Of a stretch of DNA of 64,000 bases, positions 46,765 to 56,006 are shown one piece after another. A program made the translations under genes and the position numbers. This stretch comes from Gemmatimonas phototrophica (GTDB lineage: Bacteria > Gemmatimonadota > Gemmatimonadetes > Gemmatimonadales > Gemmatimonadaceae). Numbering within the stretch: the stretch's first letter is position 1; each line of letters begins with the position of its first letter. The notes under the pieces were generated by a model. The model worked only from the letters and a program-made list of their open reading frames with translations, was not told the origin of the DNA and searched no databases. The stretch lies in NCBI RefSeq assembly GCF_000695095.2, contig NZ_CP011454.1, positions 4,216,001 to 4,280,000 on the forward strand, in the 5' to 3' direction.

Positions 46765-47769
46765 ATGGCGCGTGTACTCGTAATTGGCGGCACCCAACTC
46801 ATCGGACGGGCGCTGGTGGACCAGCTCCTCGAACGTGCTGATGAGGTCGTCCTCATGCACCGCGGAGACCATACCCCCTTTGGTGACCGGGTGCGGTCTC
46901 TTCGTTGCGACCGCAATGATGTCGAGGCGGTGAAGAAGGCGCTCTCCGGGGAACGCTTCGACGTGGTGTACGACAACGTCTACGACTGGCAGCGCGGCAC
47001 CACTCCCGAGCAGGTCCTCGCCGCGGCGCGCGCCACGGCCCCCGGACTCGCGCGCTATGTGTTCACCTCCAGTGTGGCGGTGTATCCCATTGGCGGTGTG
47101 TACACCGAAGACTCACCGCTGGTCACCGAACATCATCCCGATGTCTACGCCGCGCAGAAGGCGAACACGGAACGCGCGCTCTTTGCGCTTGCGAAGAACG
47201 ATGGGTTACCGGTAACAACACTCCGCCCCGCCTTCATTTACGGCCCCCATAACGCCTTCGATCGGGAAGCGTTCTTCTTTGATCGACTGCGGGATCAGCG
47301 CCCCATCATCATTCCCGACGACGGCCAGGCCACGATGCAGTGGGTGTCGGCGCACGATGTCGCGCGGGCCGCAATCCTCGCCGCGACTCATGAGGTGGCC
47401 GTCGGACAGGCGTATAATCTGGGGAATTTTCCGCCCATCTCGCAGCTCGAGTTTGTGCGTCACCTCGCGCGGGCGGCAGGATGCCGCCTGCAGGTGGCCT
47501 TCGTGCCCCGCGCCCGCATTCAGCAGATGGGAGGGAGCCTCATGCAGCCCCCCAACTACTTCGGCGTCTATCTCGATATCCCCGCCATTACCGCCAACGC
47601 CACGCGTGTCACGGAGCAGTTGGGGCTCACGCTTACGCCCCTCGAGGAGGGGATGCGAGAGACGTATGCGTGGCACGTGCAGCAGCCACGCGTTCCGCGC
47701 GACTATGCGTGGGAAGATGCCCTGCTGGCCAGTGATGGCCTTGAGGTCGTGGAACTCCCCACGGCCTGA
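46765..47769 (+). CDS. NAD-dependent epimerase/dehydratase family protein
   Basis: The 334-residue product has an N-terminal Rossmann GGTQLIGRALVD, a DVYAAQKANTERAL segment with the catalytic YxxxK, and an extended SDR C-terminal domain. This is the atypical extended SDR type related to chloroplast RNA-binding/isoflavone-reductase-like epimerases. The substrate is unknown; a nucleotide sugar is possible. It forms a two-gene operon with the preceding P-loop protein. Confidence 0.88.
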   Translation: MARVLVIGGTQLIGRALVDQLLERADEVVLMHRGDHTPFGDRVRSLRCDRNDVEAVKKALSGERFDVVYDNVYDWQRGTTPEQVLAAARATAPGLARYVFTSSVAVYPIGGVYTEDSPLVTEHHPDVYAAQKANTERALFALAKNDGLPVTTLRPAFIYGPHNAFDREAFFFDRLRDQRPIIIPDDGQATMQWVSAHDVARAAILAATHEVAVGQAYNLGNFPPISQLEFVRHLARAAGCRLQVAFVPRARIQQMGGSLMQPPNYFGVYLDIPAITANATRVTEQLGLTLTPLEEGMRETYAWHVQQPRVPRDYAWEDALLASDGLEVVELPTA

Positions 47770-47779
47770 CGCATGAGCG

Positions 47780-47801
47780 GGGCTACCCTCAATCGTAGCC
47801 C
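47780..47801 (+). terminator. Short hairpin after the epimerase gene
   Basis: GGGCTAC (47780-47786) pairs with GTAGCCC (47795-47801) around an eight-base loop. No T-tract follows, so it is only a possible terminator. The rest of the 251-base gap to 48021 shows no gene. Confidence 0.45.
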
Positions 47802-48020
47802 GAGAACCACAGGACCCCGGCGGACGGCTCGTAACCTGGCGCGTTCTTCACTCACTTGCGTCTCGCTCGCGACGGGGCTCCGGCACCCTGGCTGCCGCTG
47901 GAACGCGATGGCGCCGAGTTTTCATTTACCGCGGTTCGTGAACACGCGGACTCGCCGCGCAAGTAGCAAGACACCGTCTGATGGGCACCGACAGATCATG
48001 CCCACCAGACGGGCGCCACC

Positions 48021-48425
48021 CTACTTGCTGCTCGCGCGCTCCTTGAACCGCGTGCGAATCTGCAGCAGTTCGCTGCTGTGATCCACATTCTTCTTGAGGA
48101 TATCCTCGAGCAGCTTGAGGATCGCGATGTTGTCCTCAACCAGCGTCGGCTCGCTGCTGAGACGAGTGCCGAAGCCGAAGTGCTCGCCCGGAACCATCAC
48201 GAGCGCGTTGTGCAGCACCACGTCGCTCGTATCATCGGCCACGCGCACCGCGACGAACTTCTTGCCAGCCTTCTCCATGTAGCCGATGCGCAAGCCGTTC
48301 GCGCTCGTTGGCCATGGATGATACGGGTGCATTGCACCATCACTGCCCACGAAACTGGTCGTCGCGTTGGTGAGGTTCGGAAAATTCTTCTCGAAATTTC
48401 CGATGTACATGAGCGCGTGTCGCAT
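48021..48425 (-). CDS. Conserved-looking hypothetical protein
   Basis: The 134-residue product starts MRHALMYIGNFEKNF. Features are SFVGSDGAMHPYHPWP, KAGKKFVAVRVADDTSD and a helical C-terminus with NIAILKLLEDILKKNVD. No signal peptide. The family is unknown; it is about 190 bases downstream of the PHM-like gene on the same strand. Confidence 0.55.
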   Translation of the reverse strand: MRHALMYIGNFEKNFPNLTNATTSFVGSDGAMHPYHPWPTSANGLRIGYMEKAGKKFVAVRVADDTSDVVLHNALVMVPGEHFGFGTRLSSEPTLVEDNIAILKLLEDILKKNVDHSSELLQIRTRFKERASSK

Positions 48426-48615
48426 GAGTCTGAGCGTAAAAGGAAACCGTTGCGGGCGCCGCGTCCTGCCAATGGACGAGCCCGGGGGGAACGCGCGAAA
48501 TGTGCCGCCTTAACCGTGAAGCCGAAAGGTGGGACGCCAGAGAGAGTTGTTCCAGACGGCAAAGGAAAGGATACCCAGCTGTTGTCGCTCAGTCCTCTGC
48601 GTCACGCCCGACCAT

Positions 48616-50010
48616 TCACTTCGGTGCTGGGCTGAAGCGGCGACTGTTCACCGAGAACAGAATGCCGGTGTACTGCATCTCTTCCCACGACTGGTCGCCC
48701 CAACGCACATCCTTGGTAGCATCAGGATTGTTCTTGTTGGTCGCGGAGTTGTCGTACCACGCCTTCGATACGATCTTCGCGCCCGCCGGTACAACGAGCG
48801 GCTTGGCAAACATGTAGTAGCTCTGCCAGTTGAAGTCGTACCGCGGCACATCGAGAATCACTTCGGAGGTGCCATCGGGCTTTTCGAGCGTATACAGCCA
48901 GCGCGTGCCACGCACATGGGTGTGCGGGAAGAGACCGTACAGCGTGACGTCTTCGTTGATGGTGAGGGTGCTCGGCACCATCACATCCTTCTTGCCGGCA
49001 GGCAGGACGAACTTGCCGTTGAGGAACTGGCTGGCAATGACCTGATCTGCGGGCCTAGCCGTTGCGTACTTGAAGCCGATACTGGTACGGTCCTTTTCTT
49101 CGTGCCCGTGCGCCGTGTAGTGCATCTGGAAGACCAGCGTGGAACCGGCGCGAAGTCGCAGGGCCGCCCCTTCCGGGAAGCGCAGCACGTTCGTTCCTGG
49201 CGCGGTGGTGCCCACCAGATTGCCCAGGCGCATTGGCGAGGCGTTTCGCTGGTCGATGCGTGGCGGGTCGGTGAACTCGTTGTTTTCATCGCCGCTGATC
49301 GGCGGCTTCGGGGCGGCGGTTGGTGCCCCGCCGGGCGCCGACGACGCGGCAGGAGCAGCCGCAGGAGCAGCGACCGGCGCCGCCGGCGGGCGCGCGAACA
49401 CCAGTGCGTGGTGCACCACTGCACGGGCGCCCGGCATGATCTCGATCGCCTGCACCCACTTGTCCTCGGTGAGGTTGGTGGGGACTTCAAAGTACTGGTA
49501 CTCTATGGTGCCCTTTTCAGGCACGACAAAATCGGTGGCCATTGAGAAGGTGGCGTCTGGCGTCCCGATCTCCCACTTGGATGAGAACGCCGGCGCCGCC
49601 GGGTGAGCCCCGCGGTCGCCCAGCTTCGCGCCATCCTCAACCCAGCGCACGATGGTCTGCTTGTCGAGCGCCGACAGGCGACGGTCGTTGGCGAACGTGC
49701 CGTGCGGTCCATCGGCGTGCCAGGGCGGCATGTACCCGGTCCGCACGGCGTCGCGAATATCGTCGGCATACGCCTTCACGGTATCCGCCTGCAGCACGGA
49801 GAACGGTCCGAGCCCTCCGTCGCGGTGGCAGCTGGCACAATTGCGATAGAGAACCGGCGCCACGTCTTTCGCAAAATCGGGGGCCGTACCTTGCGCAACG
49901 AGGGGCGCGGAATCGTGGCTCACCGCCATTGTGACAACAGCAATGGCGGCACCGGCCACCAGCGTGGCTACGGTGGCGCGACCACGGCGAACTGATGAAG
50001 GACGTCGCAT
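48616..50010 (-). CDS. Exported cytochrome c / PHM-like copper type II monooxygenase-type protein
   Basis: The 464-residue product has a signal region, then a haem c motif Cys58-Ala-Ser-Cys61-His62. The remainder matches the copper type II (PHM/DBM) pattern in order: His200-His201, His297 (QMHYTAHG), His363-x-His365 (FPHTHVRG) and Met445 (SWEEMQYTG). Those are the positions expected for the CuH and CuM ligands; spacings are similar to peptidylglycine monooxygenase. A Pro/Ala-rich linker (about 206-240) lies within. It may be an electron-supplied monooxygenase; the substrate is unknown. Confidence 0.83.
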   Translation of the reverse strand: MRRPSSVRRGRATVATLVAGAAIAVVTMAVSHDSAPLVAQGTAPDFAKDVAPVLYRNCASCHRDGGLGPFSVLQADTVKAYADDIRDAVRTGYMPPWHADGPHGTFANDRRLSALDKQTIVRWVEDGAKLGDRGAHPAAPAFSSKWEIGTPDATFSMATDFVVPEKGTIEYQYFEVPTNLTEDKWVQAIEIMPGARAVVHHALVFARPPAAPVAAPAAAPAASSAPGGAPTAAPKPPISGDENNEFTDPPRIDQRNASPMRLGNLVGTTAPGTNVLRFPEGAALRLRAGSTLVFQMHYTAHGHEEKDRTSIGFKYATARPADQVIASQFLNGKFVLPAGKKDVMVPSTLTINEDVTLYGLFPHTHVRGTRWLYTLEKPDGTSEVILDVPRYDFNWQSYYMFAKPLVVPAGAKIVSKAWYDNSATNKNNPDATKDVRWGDQSWEEMQYTGILFSVNSRRFSPAPK

Positions 50011-50156
50011 TGGGTGTGTCCTGATGAAGGGCGCGGACGGATACGGTACGGGTTACCCCGCCTAACGTACGTCTTATTGGCCACGATTGACATTTTGTCG
50101 TCTTCATCGAGCTCGGCGGCTTCGGTCAGAAGACGATCATTGTGCGGCGCCGTAGC

Positions 50157-50195
50157 CGCAAAACAAAGCAGGGCGCCCTTGGCAGAGCGCCCTGC
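50157..50195 (-). terminator. Intrinsic terminator of the LVIVD gene
   Basis: On the minus strand GCAGGGCGC (50195-50187) pairs with GCGCCCTGC (50176-50168) around a ten-base loop, followed by TTTGTTTTG. It lies just after the stop of the LVIVD protein gene and separates it from the PHM-like gene. Confidence 0.85.
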
Positions 50196-50218
50196 GAGCT
50201 GACGGTCACGGTGATCCG

Positions 50219-52057
50219 TTACTTCGACGCCGCCGCCAACCGACGGATTTCGCTGGCCATGGTTCGCACGCGCGCGCCGTCCTTGGCGCCAGCGACATCC
50301 TTGCCCACTTCCGCCGCCAGCGCGTTCAGCGCGGCGGCCCGCGCCGTACCAGACTTGGCTTCGGCGGCGGTCAGCGCCGCGTCAATGGCCGACGTGCGCG
50401 CGCTTGCGAGCCCCTGCCCACGCACCAGCTGATCGAGGTACGAGCGCACCACCACGAAGGCGGCAGGCCACACCATCTTGGGCTGGCTCTGCGGATTGTA
50501 CTCCGTGAACGTCACCAGCTTCGCCGCGGCGATTTCGTTGGCCGTCAGTTCCGCGCTCGGCGTGAGCTCGAGAATGTCCATGCCACGATCGAGCTCCGAC
50601 GAGAAGATCAGCCCGTTCCAGTAGTACGCGCCCCACGAGCCGCCAATGGTGTTGCCGCCACCACGCACATTGCGGTTCATCTCGGCGGACGCGGCGGCGG
50701 GCACATCAACCATGCGGGGAGGATTGATGGAACCACGATCGAAGTAGCCAATTTCGAACGCCTTGTCGGCATCGGTGAAGTCCATGATGCTGACGCCACC
50801 CTGATACCACCCCTGCACATACAGGTCACGCCCCGGCACGGGAATGATGCCACCGTTGTGCGACACACAGTTTTCTTCGGCCGCCTGCGCCGACGGCAGC
50901 TTGAAGTACGCCCGCTGCGCCTGCTTCTTCTTCGCGTCGAGCGTAATGACGGTGTTGCCGCCGAGCTCGATCATGCTGGACGCCTGACACATGGGCCCCG
51001 TGCCGCCGCCCCATTCGTCGGTTTGAATGAGCTTCTTGCCATCGTTGCTGAATGCCGCGGTGTGGCGCCCCTGATAGTTGTTCGTATCGGCGAGTGCATC
51101 AATACGAAACGGCTTCTCGGGGTTGCTGATGTCCACGAGAATGGAGTGCGTGGAGCAGGACGCGGCAAGCAGGTTGATCGCCGGGTACGCGGTTACGTCA
51201 TGGCAGTTGCGCGGCCCATCGGGCATGTCCGCCACCGGCGCAGGACGCGGCGCCCGACCTGCAGCACGCGGGCTTACCGGCTCGCAGAACTGCTTGCATT
51301 CACCGGCACCGCCAAGCCCCGTAAAGATGCGCGCACCGGGGATCACCTCGGCGCGTTCCGGATGATCCAGCGCCACCTTGATGATGTCGAGCTGATAGAG
51401 CGAGTTGGTGGGATCGGCCGGATTGTTGCCGTTCTTGCATCCGGCCAGCTCCGTTTCCGGACGGGCCGCCTGCTGCCCCGACACGTAGAGGTAGATGATG
51501 TTTTTGTTCGTCGGGCTGGGCACCAGCGTGTGCGTGTGCGAGCCTTTGCACGTCTGCACATTCTTGATCAGCTTCGGCGCCTTGGGGTCGCTCACGTCAA
51601 AGATGCGCACCCCCGCCATGTGATCCTTGGGATCCTGCACGCCGCCGTCGCCACAGTCGTTCCGATTGCCGGGCCCCTCTGCCGACAAGAAGAGCAGGTT
51701 GCCGTAAATGGTGGGGTCGCCCTGCGACGTGATGCAGCGCACGACCGACGCCATCACGGGCTTGGCCGGGTTGCTGATATCCCAGATGGAGAAGCCGGCG
51801 AAGTTCGCCTGGTAGACGTAGTTGCCGCGGAAGGCCAGATCCGAATTGATGAACGTGAGGCCGCGAGCGGTATCGAAAGGGGCCGGCTTGGGCACCGTCG
51901 AGACGAGCCGCATATTCTTTTCGGCGACCCCCGCATCGTAGCGACCGGGTTTGAGGGTACTGCGAGGATCCTTGCTGGACGGGAACGTCTGCGCCGACAG
52001 GAGCATCGGCACAGCCAGTGTTGCCGCAAGAAACAGCACGCCACGCATCACGCGCAT
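50219..52057 (-). CDS. LVIVD-repeat secreted beta-propeller protein
   Basis: The 612-residue product has a signal peptide ending LLSAQ and propeller repeats typical of the LVIVD family: GFSIWDISNPAKPVMAS, VRIFDVSDPKAPKLIKN, SILVDISNPEKPFRID and VSIMDFTDADKAFEIG. A Cys-rich central region includes LAGCKNG and ECKQFCEP. The C-terminal 80 residues are Ala-rich helical. It is preceded 48 bases upstream by the DUF305 gene and followed by an intrinsic terminator, so these two form a unit. The role is unknown. Confidence 0.87.
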   Translation of the reverse strand: MRVMRGVLFLAATLAVPMLLSAQTFPSSKDPRSTLKPGRYDAGVAEKNMRLVSTVPKPAPFDTARGLTFINSDLAFRGNYVYQANFAGFSIWDISNPAKPVMASVVRCITSQGDPTIYGNLLFLSAEGPGNRNDCGDGGVQDPKDHMAGVRIFDVSDPKAPKLIKNVQTCKGSHTHTLVPSPTNKNIIYLYVSGQQAARPETELAGCKNGNNPADPTNSLYQLDIIKVALDHPERAEVIPGARIFTGLGGAGECKQFCEPVSPRAAGRAPRPAPVADMPDGPRNCHDVTAYPAINLLAASCSTHSILVDISNPEKPFRIDALADTNNYQGRHTAAFSNDGKKLIQTDEWGGGTGPMCQASSMIELGGNTVITLDAKKKQAQRAYFKLPSAQAAEENCVSHNGGIIPVPGRDLYVQGWYQGGVSIMDFTDADKAFEIGYFDRGSINPPRMVDVPAAASAEMNRNVRGGGNTIGGSWGAYYWNGLIFSSELDRGMDILELTPSAELTANEIAAAKLVTFTEYNPQSQPKMVWPAAFVVVRSYLDQLVRGQGLASARTSAIDAALTAAEAKSGTARAAALNALAAEVGKDVAGAKDGARVRTMASEIRRLAAASK

Positions 52058-52105
52058 TGGGTCACCCTTGTAAGTGAAAGAAGGAGTAGAAGAACAGGAC
52101 GCCTG

Positions 52106-52711
52106 TTACTTGGCAGGGAGCTGCGTGAGGAGCCGTCGCATGATGCCGATTTCGGCCGTTTGTGCGGTAACCACGTCGTTGGCAAACACATTGGCATCGA
52201 CTTCCTGGCCGGCGCCGGGCGTCTTGAACAGGTCGTCCACCATTTTGATGGCGCCGGCGTGGTGCTTGATCATGCCGTTCAGAAAAAGCCGGTCAAAGGC
52301 AGCCCCTTTGGCGTCGCTCATGGCCTTGAGCTCGGCGTCGGTGAGCATGCCATCCATCCGCATGTCGTGCCACGAAGAAGTATCCGGCGCGAACTGCTCG
52401 TAGCGCCGCAGCCAATCCTGCATGATCTGAATTTCCGGCACCTGCGACTGATCGATCTTGCGCGACAGCTTGAGGAGCTGCGTGTTGGTGCTATTGGTTT
52501 CGGCCAGCTTGGCCATCACGATGGCCTGAGCATGATGGGCGATCATCCCCTGCATGAATTCCACGTCGGCTTTCGTGTATTTCGCACCCTTGGGGATGAC
52601 GATCTCGGGCCCCATGCGGTGCATGCTGTGATCCATACTGTGCTGCGCCGAGGCGGGTACCGCGAAGAGCAGGCTCAGCGCTGAGCAGGCGAGGAACAAA
52701 CGACGGGCCAT
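52106..52711 (-). CDS. DUF305 family exported protein
   Basis: The 201-residue product starts at ATG 52711 (GGAG upstream) and has a signal peptide ending ASAQ. Two DUF305-type motifs are present: FMQGMIAHHAQAIVMA and FLNGMIKHHAGAIKMVDD, each with a His-His pair, and an N-terminal HSMDHSMHRM Met/His stretch. DUF305 proteins are linked to copper handling. It is the first gene of the unit with the LVIVD protein. Confidence 0.9.
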   Translation of the reverse strand: MARRLFLACSALSLLFAVPASAQHSMDHSMHRMGPEIVIPKGAKYTKADVEFMQGMIAHHAQAIVMAKLAETNSTNTQLLKLSRKIDQSQVPEIQIMQDWLRRYEQFAPDTSSWHDMRMDGMLTDAELKAMSDAKGAAFDRLFLNGMIKHHAGAIKMVDDLFKTPGAGQEVDANVFANDVVTAQTAEIGIMRRLLTQLPAK

Positions 52712-53101
52712 AGTGGGGACTCCGGTGGGATGCCGCCTTTCCACGGACTGGCAGCTGCCGGACCGTGAGAGGGAGATCCTGTAACGTTACGCTCTGGCGC
52801 GCAGCGCCACTAGTTCCACGCCCCCGTTGCCATCGGGTGGTGAAAAGGCGGGCCAGCATCGAAACAGGCAAGGTGCTCTCTATCCACATTCCCAGGACGG
52901 CGGGAATGGCCGTGGTGCGCCATCCAACAGCCCGCCTGGCCCCGGCTCAGGCAGTTTTGTGCTGCGGCACGACCCTCAAATGGCTCGTGCTCGCGCCTCA
53001 GGCCATTGAGCGGTATCATCGGGCAGGCTGATCGAGAGGCCGTTCCTTCAGGCACTTGGTCCTACGCAAGTTGATTCTCAATTTTGCAGTCCGAGGTTTC
53101 G
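52712..53101. other. Intergenic region without a convincing gene
   Basis: This stretch of 390 bases between the divergent DUF305 and metallopeptidase genes shows no supported gene. Open frames exist on both strands but have no recognisable motif, and their start contexts are weak. It probably holds both promoters. Confidence 0.6.
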
Positions 53102-53713
53102 ATGCCCAATCATAGCTTCAAGAATTTCGCGTCGGTGTCCGAGCGCGTGCAGTGGGAGAGCGCGTTGCTTGATGCCGCGACCTATATGCCGCGCATCGTG
53201 AAGGACGCGAAGGCGAACAGCTCGGACATTGCCACCCGGGCCTACGCGCTGTATTTCGGCGCCTTCGACAAGGCGCGCTGGACCAGAGTGGTCACCACGC
53301 TATCCGCCATCGATTTTGCGATCAGCTCGGCGGGCGTGACATTTGTTCGCGTGTACACAGGGAAGGGTGCCCAGTGTTGTGCGGCAACGAATGCGCCTTA
53401 TGGCAGGTGGAAGGACCAGACCCCGGGCATGATGGCGGATAGCGCACACAAACGTCAGCATGGCTATGTCATGACGGTTGGTGACGACTTCTACACTGCA
53501 GACAACAGTATCGACCGGACGATCAAGTCCGCCCAGTTCAATACGCTGTGCCATGAGTTTTCTCACTTGGTATCGAATACGGACGACCCCGTTTACGGCA
53601 ACATCCAGTCGCGCGCATTGGCCATCGGCAAACCCGATACGGCAGTCGCCTGTGCCGAGAACTACGGGTTCTACTGTGAGATGCTGTATACCGAGTTCAA
53701 ACGATTGGGCTGA
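53102..53713 (+). CDS. Aspzincin (M35-like) metallopeptidase domain protein
   Basis: The 203-residue product has zinc motif CHEFSHL (His151, Glu152, His155), then NTDDPVYG (Asp161/Asp162) and AENYGFYCE. This is the deuterolysin/lysine-specific metalloendopeptidase pattern (HExxH plus an Asp zinc ligand). No signal peptide is visible from ATG 53102, which has GAGG just upstream, so the protein may be cytoplasmic or exported by another route. The N-terminal half resembles the LysM/M35 domain framing. A GNAT gene follows. Confidence 0.78.
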   Translation: MPNHSFKNFASVSERVQWESALLDAATYMPRIVKDAKANSSDIATRAYALYFGAFDKARWTRVVTTLSAIDFAISSAGVTFVRVYTGKGAQCCAATNAPYGRWKDQTPGMMADSAHKRQHGYVMTVGDDFYTADNSIDRTIKSAQFNTLCHEFSHLVSNTDDPVYGNIQSRALAIGKPDTAVACAENYGFYCEMLYTEFKRLG

Positions 53714-53763
53714 TGTGATGGAAAGTGGGAGACCCGTTCAACCCACCGTCTGGCACTTGCATC

Positions 53764-54294
53764 ATGTCGCTTGTTTTTCGCCTCGTAACGCCGGCCGACG
53801 CCGAGCTCGTCGCGGCCTTACACACCGCCAGCTGGCAGCGCGCCTATCGCGGCATCCTCACCGATGCCTATCTCGACACGGACTTGCGTGGTGAGCGCGA
53901 GACCGTATGGCGCAGCAAGCTGAGGGAAGGAGACGGCCCAGGCTGGCTGGCCCTCGTGAACGAAGTGCCGGTGGGATTCGTGTTCGTGCGTGCCAATGCC
54001 GATCCGCAATTCGGCACCCTCGTAGACAACCTCCACGTATTGCCGGAGCATCAAGGGAGCGGCATTGGCCGTCGGCTGCTGCACACTGTGGGCGAGTGGG
54101 CGCAGGTGCACCATACGCACGCGGCGGTGCACCTGTGGGTATTCGCGGCCAACACCCCGGCGCGTGGCTTCTACGCCCGCATGGGCGGACGCGAGGTGGA
54201 GCTTTTCGATAAACTGGCAAGCGACGGGCGTCTGCTCCCCGAGTATCGGGTAGCGTGGGACAGACCCGCCGCGCTGCTGATGCCCTCGCCATAG
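53764..54294 (+). CDS. GNAT family N-acetyltransferase
   Basis: The 176-residue product starts at ATG 53764 and has DNLHVLPEHQGSGIGRRLL (acetyl-CoA motif A) and ANTPARGFYARMGGRE (motif B). The substrate is unknown. It follows the metallopeptidase gene by 50 bases. It is distinct from the other GNAT in the window and shows a full-length domain. Confidence 0.87.
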   Translation: MSLVFRLVTPADAELVAALHTASWQRAYRGILTDAYLDTDLRGERETVWRSKLREGDGPGWLALVNEVPVGFVFVRANADPQFGTLVDNLHVLPEHQGSGIGRRLLHTVGEWAQVHHTHAAVHLWVFAANTPARGFYARMGGREVELFDKLASDGRLLPEYRVAWDRPAALLMPSP

Positions 54295-54340
54295 GCGGCG
54301 CACCAAGCGCGGACAGTTCGCCGCGAGACACCGCGCAGCG

Positions 54341-54538
54341 TTACGCGGCCGGCACCGCGGTCAACGATAGCAGATTGCCGTCAGGATCCTTGAATCACGC
54401 AATGCGCGCACCGCCGGGCACATCCCAGATGCCGTGCGCATCCTGTTGCAAAAACGGATAGCGTTCAAACATTACCCCGCGCTGGAGCATGGTGTTGGTA
54501 CTCGGTGCGGGAAAGAGTCAGCACAACCAGAATCCATT
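54341..54538 (-). pseudogene. Decayed VOC/glyoxalase-family gene
   Basis: On the minus strand one frame reads NGFWLC, then TGA (54520-54518), then LFPAPST, MLQRGVMFERYPFLQQ, GIWDVPGGARIA, TGA (54397-54395), and FKDPDGNLLSLT before TAA at 54343-54341. GGARIA-W-FKDPDGN is typical of VOC proteins, with TGA replacing Trp. The segment between LFPAPST and MLQRG looks shortened, and no start is apparent. It lies just after the YfcC gene. Confidence 0.75.
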
Positions 54539-54549
54539 AGCGGATACGC

Positions 54550-55869
54550 TCACCCCGCCAACACGATGCCCGCCACGCCCACGAGCGCGACCAGGAGCGC
54601 GCCCGGAACGGCGAAGCGCAGCCAGCGCCCGTAGTCCACTTTGGCCGTGAGCAGAATGGCGAGCAGCGCGCCACTCGTAGGCGTGAGCATGTCCATGAGC
54701 CCACCGCCGGTCTGGTAGGCAATCACGGCCGCGTCTCGTGAGATGCCGAGCAGGTCGGCGAGTGGCGCCATGATCGGCATGGTGAGCACCGCCTGTCCAC
54801 TCACCGAAGGGACAGGGATGTGCAGGAGCGCCTGGATGGGGATCATGAGGATGGCCGCTGCGGCCCCAGGGATATTTTCAAGTGGTGAAGCAAGGCCATG
54901 GACGATCGTATCGATGACACGGCCGTCGGTGAGCACCACGCTGATTGCACGCGCAACGCCAACGAAGAGCGCGGCCGCCAGCATGGTCTCCATGGCCTTG
55001 AGGAAGTCGATGGCTGTCTGTGAAAAGTCACGACCGGAGACGAGCCCAATAGCGAATCCGCTCACCAGGAAAAACGCCGAGAGTTCGTTAAAGCCGTAGT
55101 CGTATTTGATCACGCCAATCACATACGGGATGAACGGCACGAGCACCATCGCGAGCAGTACGAGATCACGCTTGGTGGCGGGTTCAGTTGCCGGCGGCGG
55201 CATCGCCGGGCGAACGTCGTCGCGCGACGCCATGAACAGCGTCCACGTAATCCAGACAGTAACCGCCGCCACGAGCAACCCAAATCGCAGCACTGGTTGG
55301 CTCAGCGGCGGCATCTCGGCAAATCGCAAAGCAATACCCGTTTGAAACGGATTGGTGGGGCCGAAGGCCGAGCCAACGGCGCAGGCGCCGACGCTTATGG
55401 CGACGGCGGTGATCGCACCGAACCCGAGCCCGCGGCTGAGCACGACGAGCACGGCGATGAGTGCCACGAGCTCCTCCTGCATATTCTCGAGCGCACCGAG
55501 TGTGGCGAAGATCAGGCTTAGGACAATCACCGCGAGCTTCGGTCGTCTCGTGCGGCCCACGAGCGTCCCCACGAGTCGGCCGAGCGCACCGGTGGCGTCG
55601 AGCAATCCGAAGGTGCCCCCGACCAGAATGATTACGAGGATGATGTCGGCGCCGGCTACAATGCCCTTCGGAACGGCGAGCAGGGCGTCCATGACGCCTA
55701 TGGGAGCGGCCTCGACCTGGTGGTACGTGCCCGCGACAACGAGTTCTCGGCCGCTGGCCGCGTCGGTCCGGCGGTCGTAGGCGCCAGCCGGGAGGATCCA
55801 CGTGAGCAGTGCCGCGACGCCGACACCGGCGAGGAGGAGGACGAGCGGGTGCGGCAGTCTGAGGCGCAT
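54550..55869 (-). CDS. YfcC family (C4-dicarboxylate carrier-like) transporter
   Basis: The 439-residue product starts at ATG 55869 and has about 11 hydrophobic segments, including PTNPFQTGIA near the middle and HIPVPSVSGQAVLTMPI near the C-terminus, characteristic of the YfcC/DcuC-type permease family. Members transport C4-dicarboxylates, short-chain fatty acids or basic amino acids. The substrate cannot be assigned. It is probably an inner-membrane uptake or exchange protein. Confidence 0.87.
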   Translation of the reverse strand: MRLRLPHPLVLLLAGVGVAALLTWILPAGAYDRRTDAASGRELVVAGTYHQVEAAPIGVMDALLAVPKGIVAGADIILVIILVGGTFGLLDATGALGRLVGTLVGRTRRPKLAVIVLSLIFATLGALENMQEELVALIAVLVVLSRGLGFGAITAVAISVGACAVGSAFGPTNPFQTGIALRFAEMPPLSQPVLRFGLLVAAVTVWITWTLFMASRDDVRPAMPPPATEPATKRDLVLLAMVLVPFIPYVIGVIKYDYGFNELSAFFLVSGFAIGLVSGRDFSQTAIDFLKAMETMLAAALFVGVARAISVVLTDGRVIDTIVHGLASPLENIPGAAAAILMIPIQALLHIPVPSVSGQAVLTMPIMAPLADLLGISRDAAVIAYQTGGGLMDMLTPTSGALLAILLTAKVDYGRWLRFAVPGALLVALVGVAGIVLAG

Positions 55870-56006
55870 AATGCCCCAAGGTAGGGCGCCCGTGGGGGAG
55901 ACACCAGACAATGCAGGCCCACTTCCGCCGCGCCTCGCGCGGTCGCCCTTTGCGGGATACGTTCGACCGGTACGCTGCAAATTCCCCTCGCATCGCCAAT
56001 CCTCCA

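Noticed and set aside
50858-52684. A 608-codon open frame on the plus strand opposite the LVIVD and DUF305 genes
   Set aside because: It overlaps both supported genes, has a low-complexity Arg/His-rich product and no recognised motif, and would run through the gap between two genes.
52765-53055. Short frames on both strands in the 52.7-53.1 kb gap
   Set aside because: No family motif, weak starts, and codon pattern not clearly coding.
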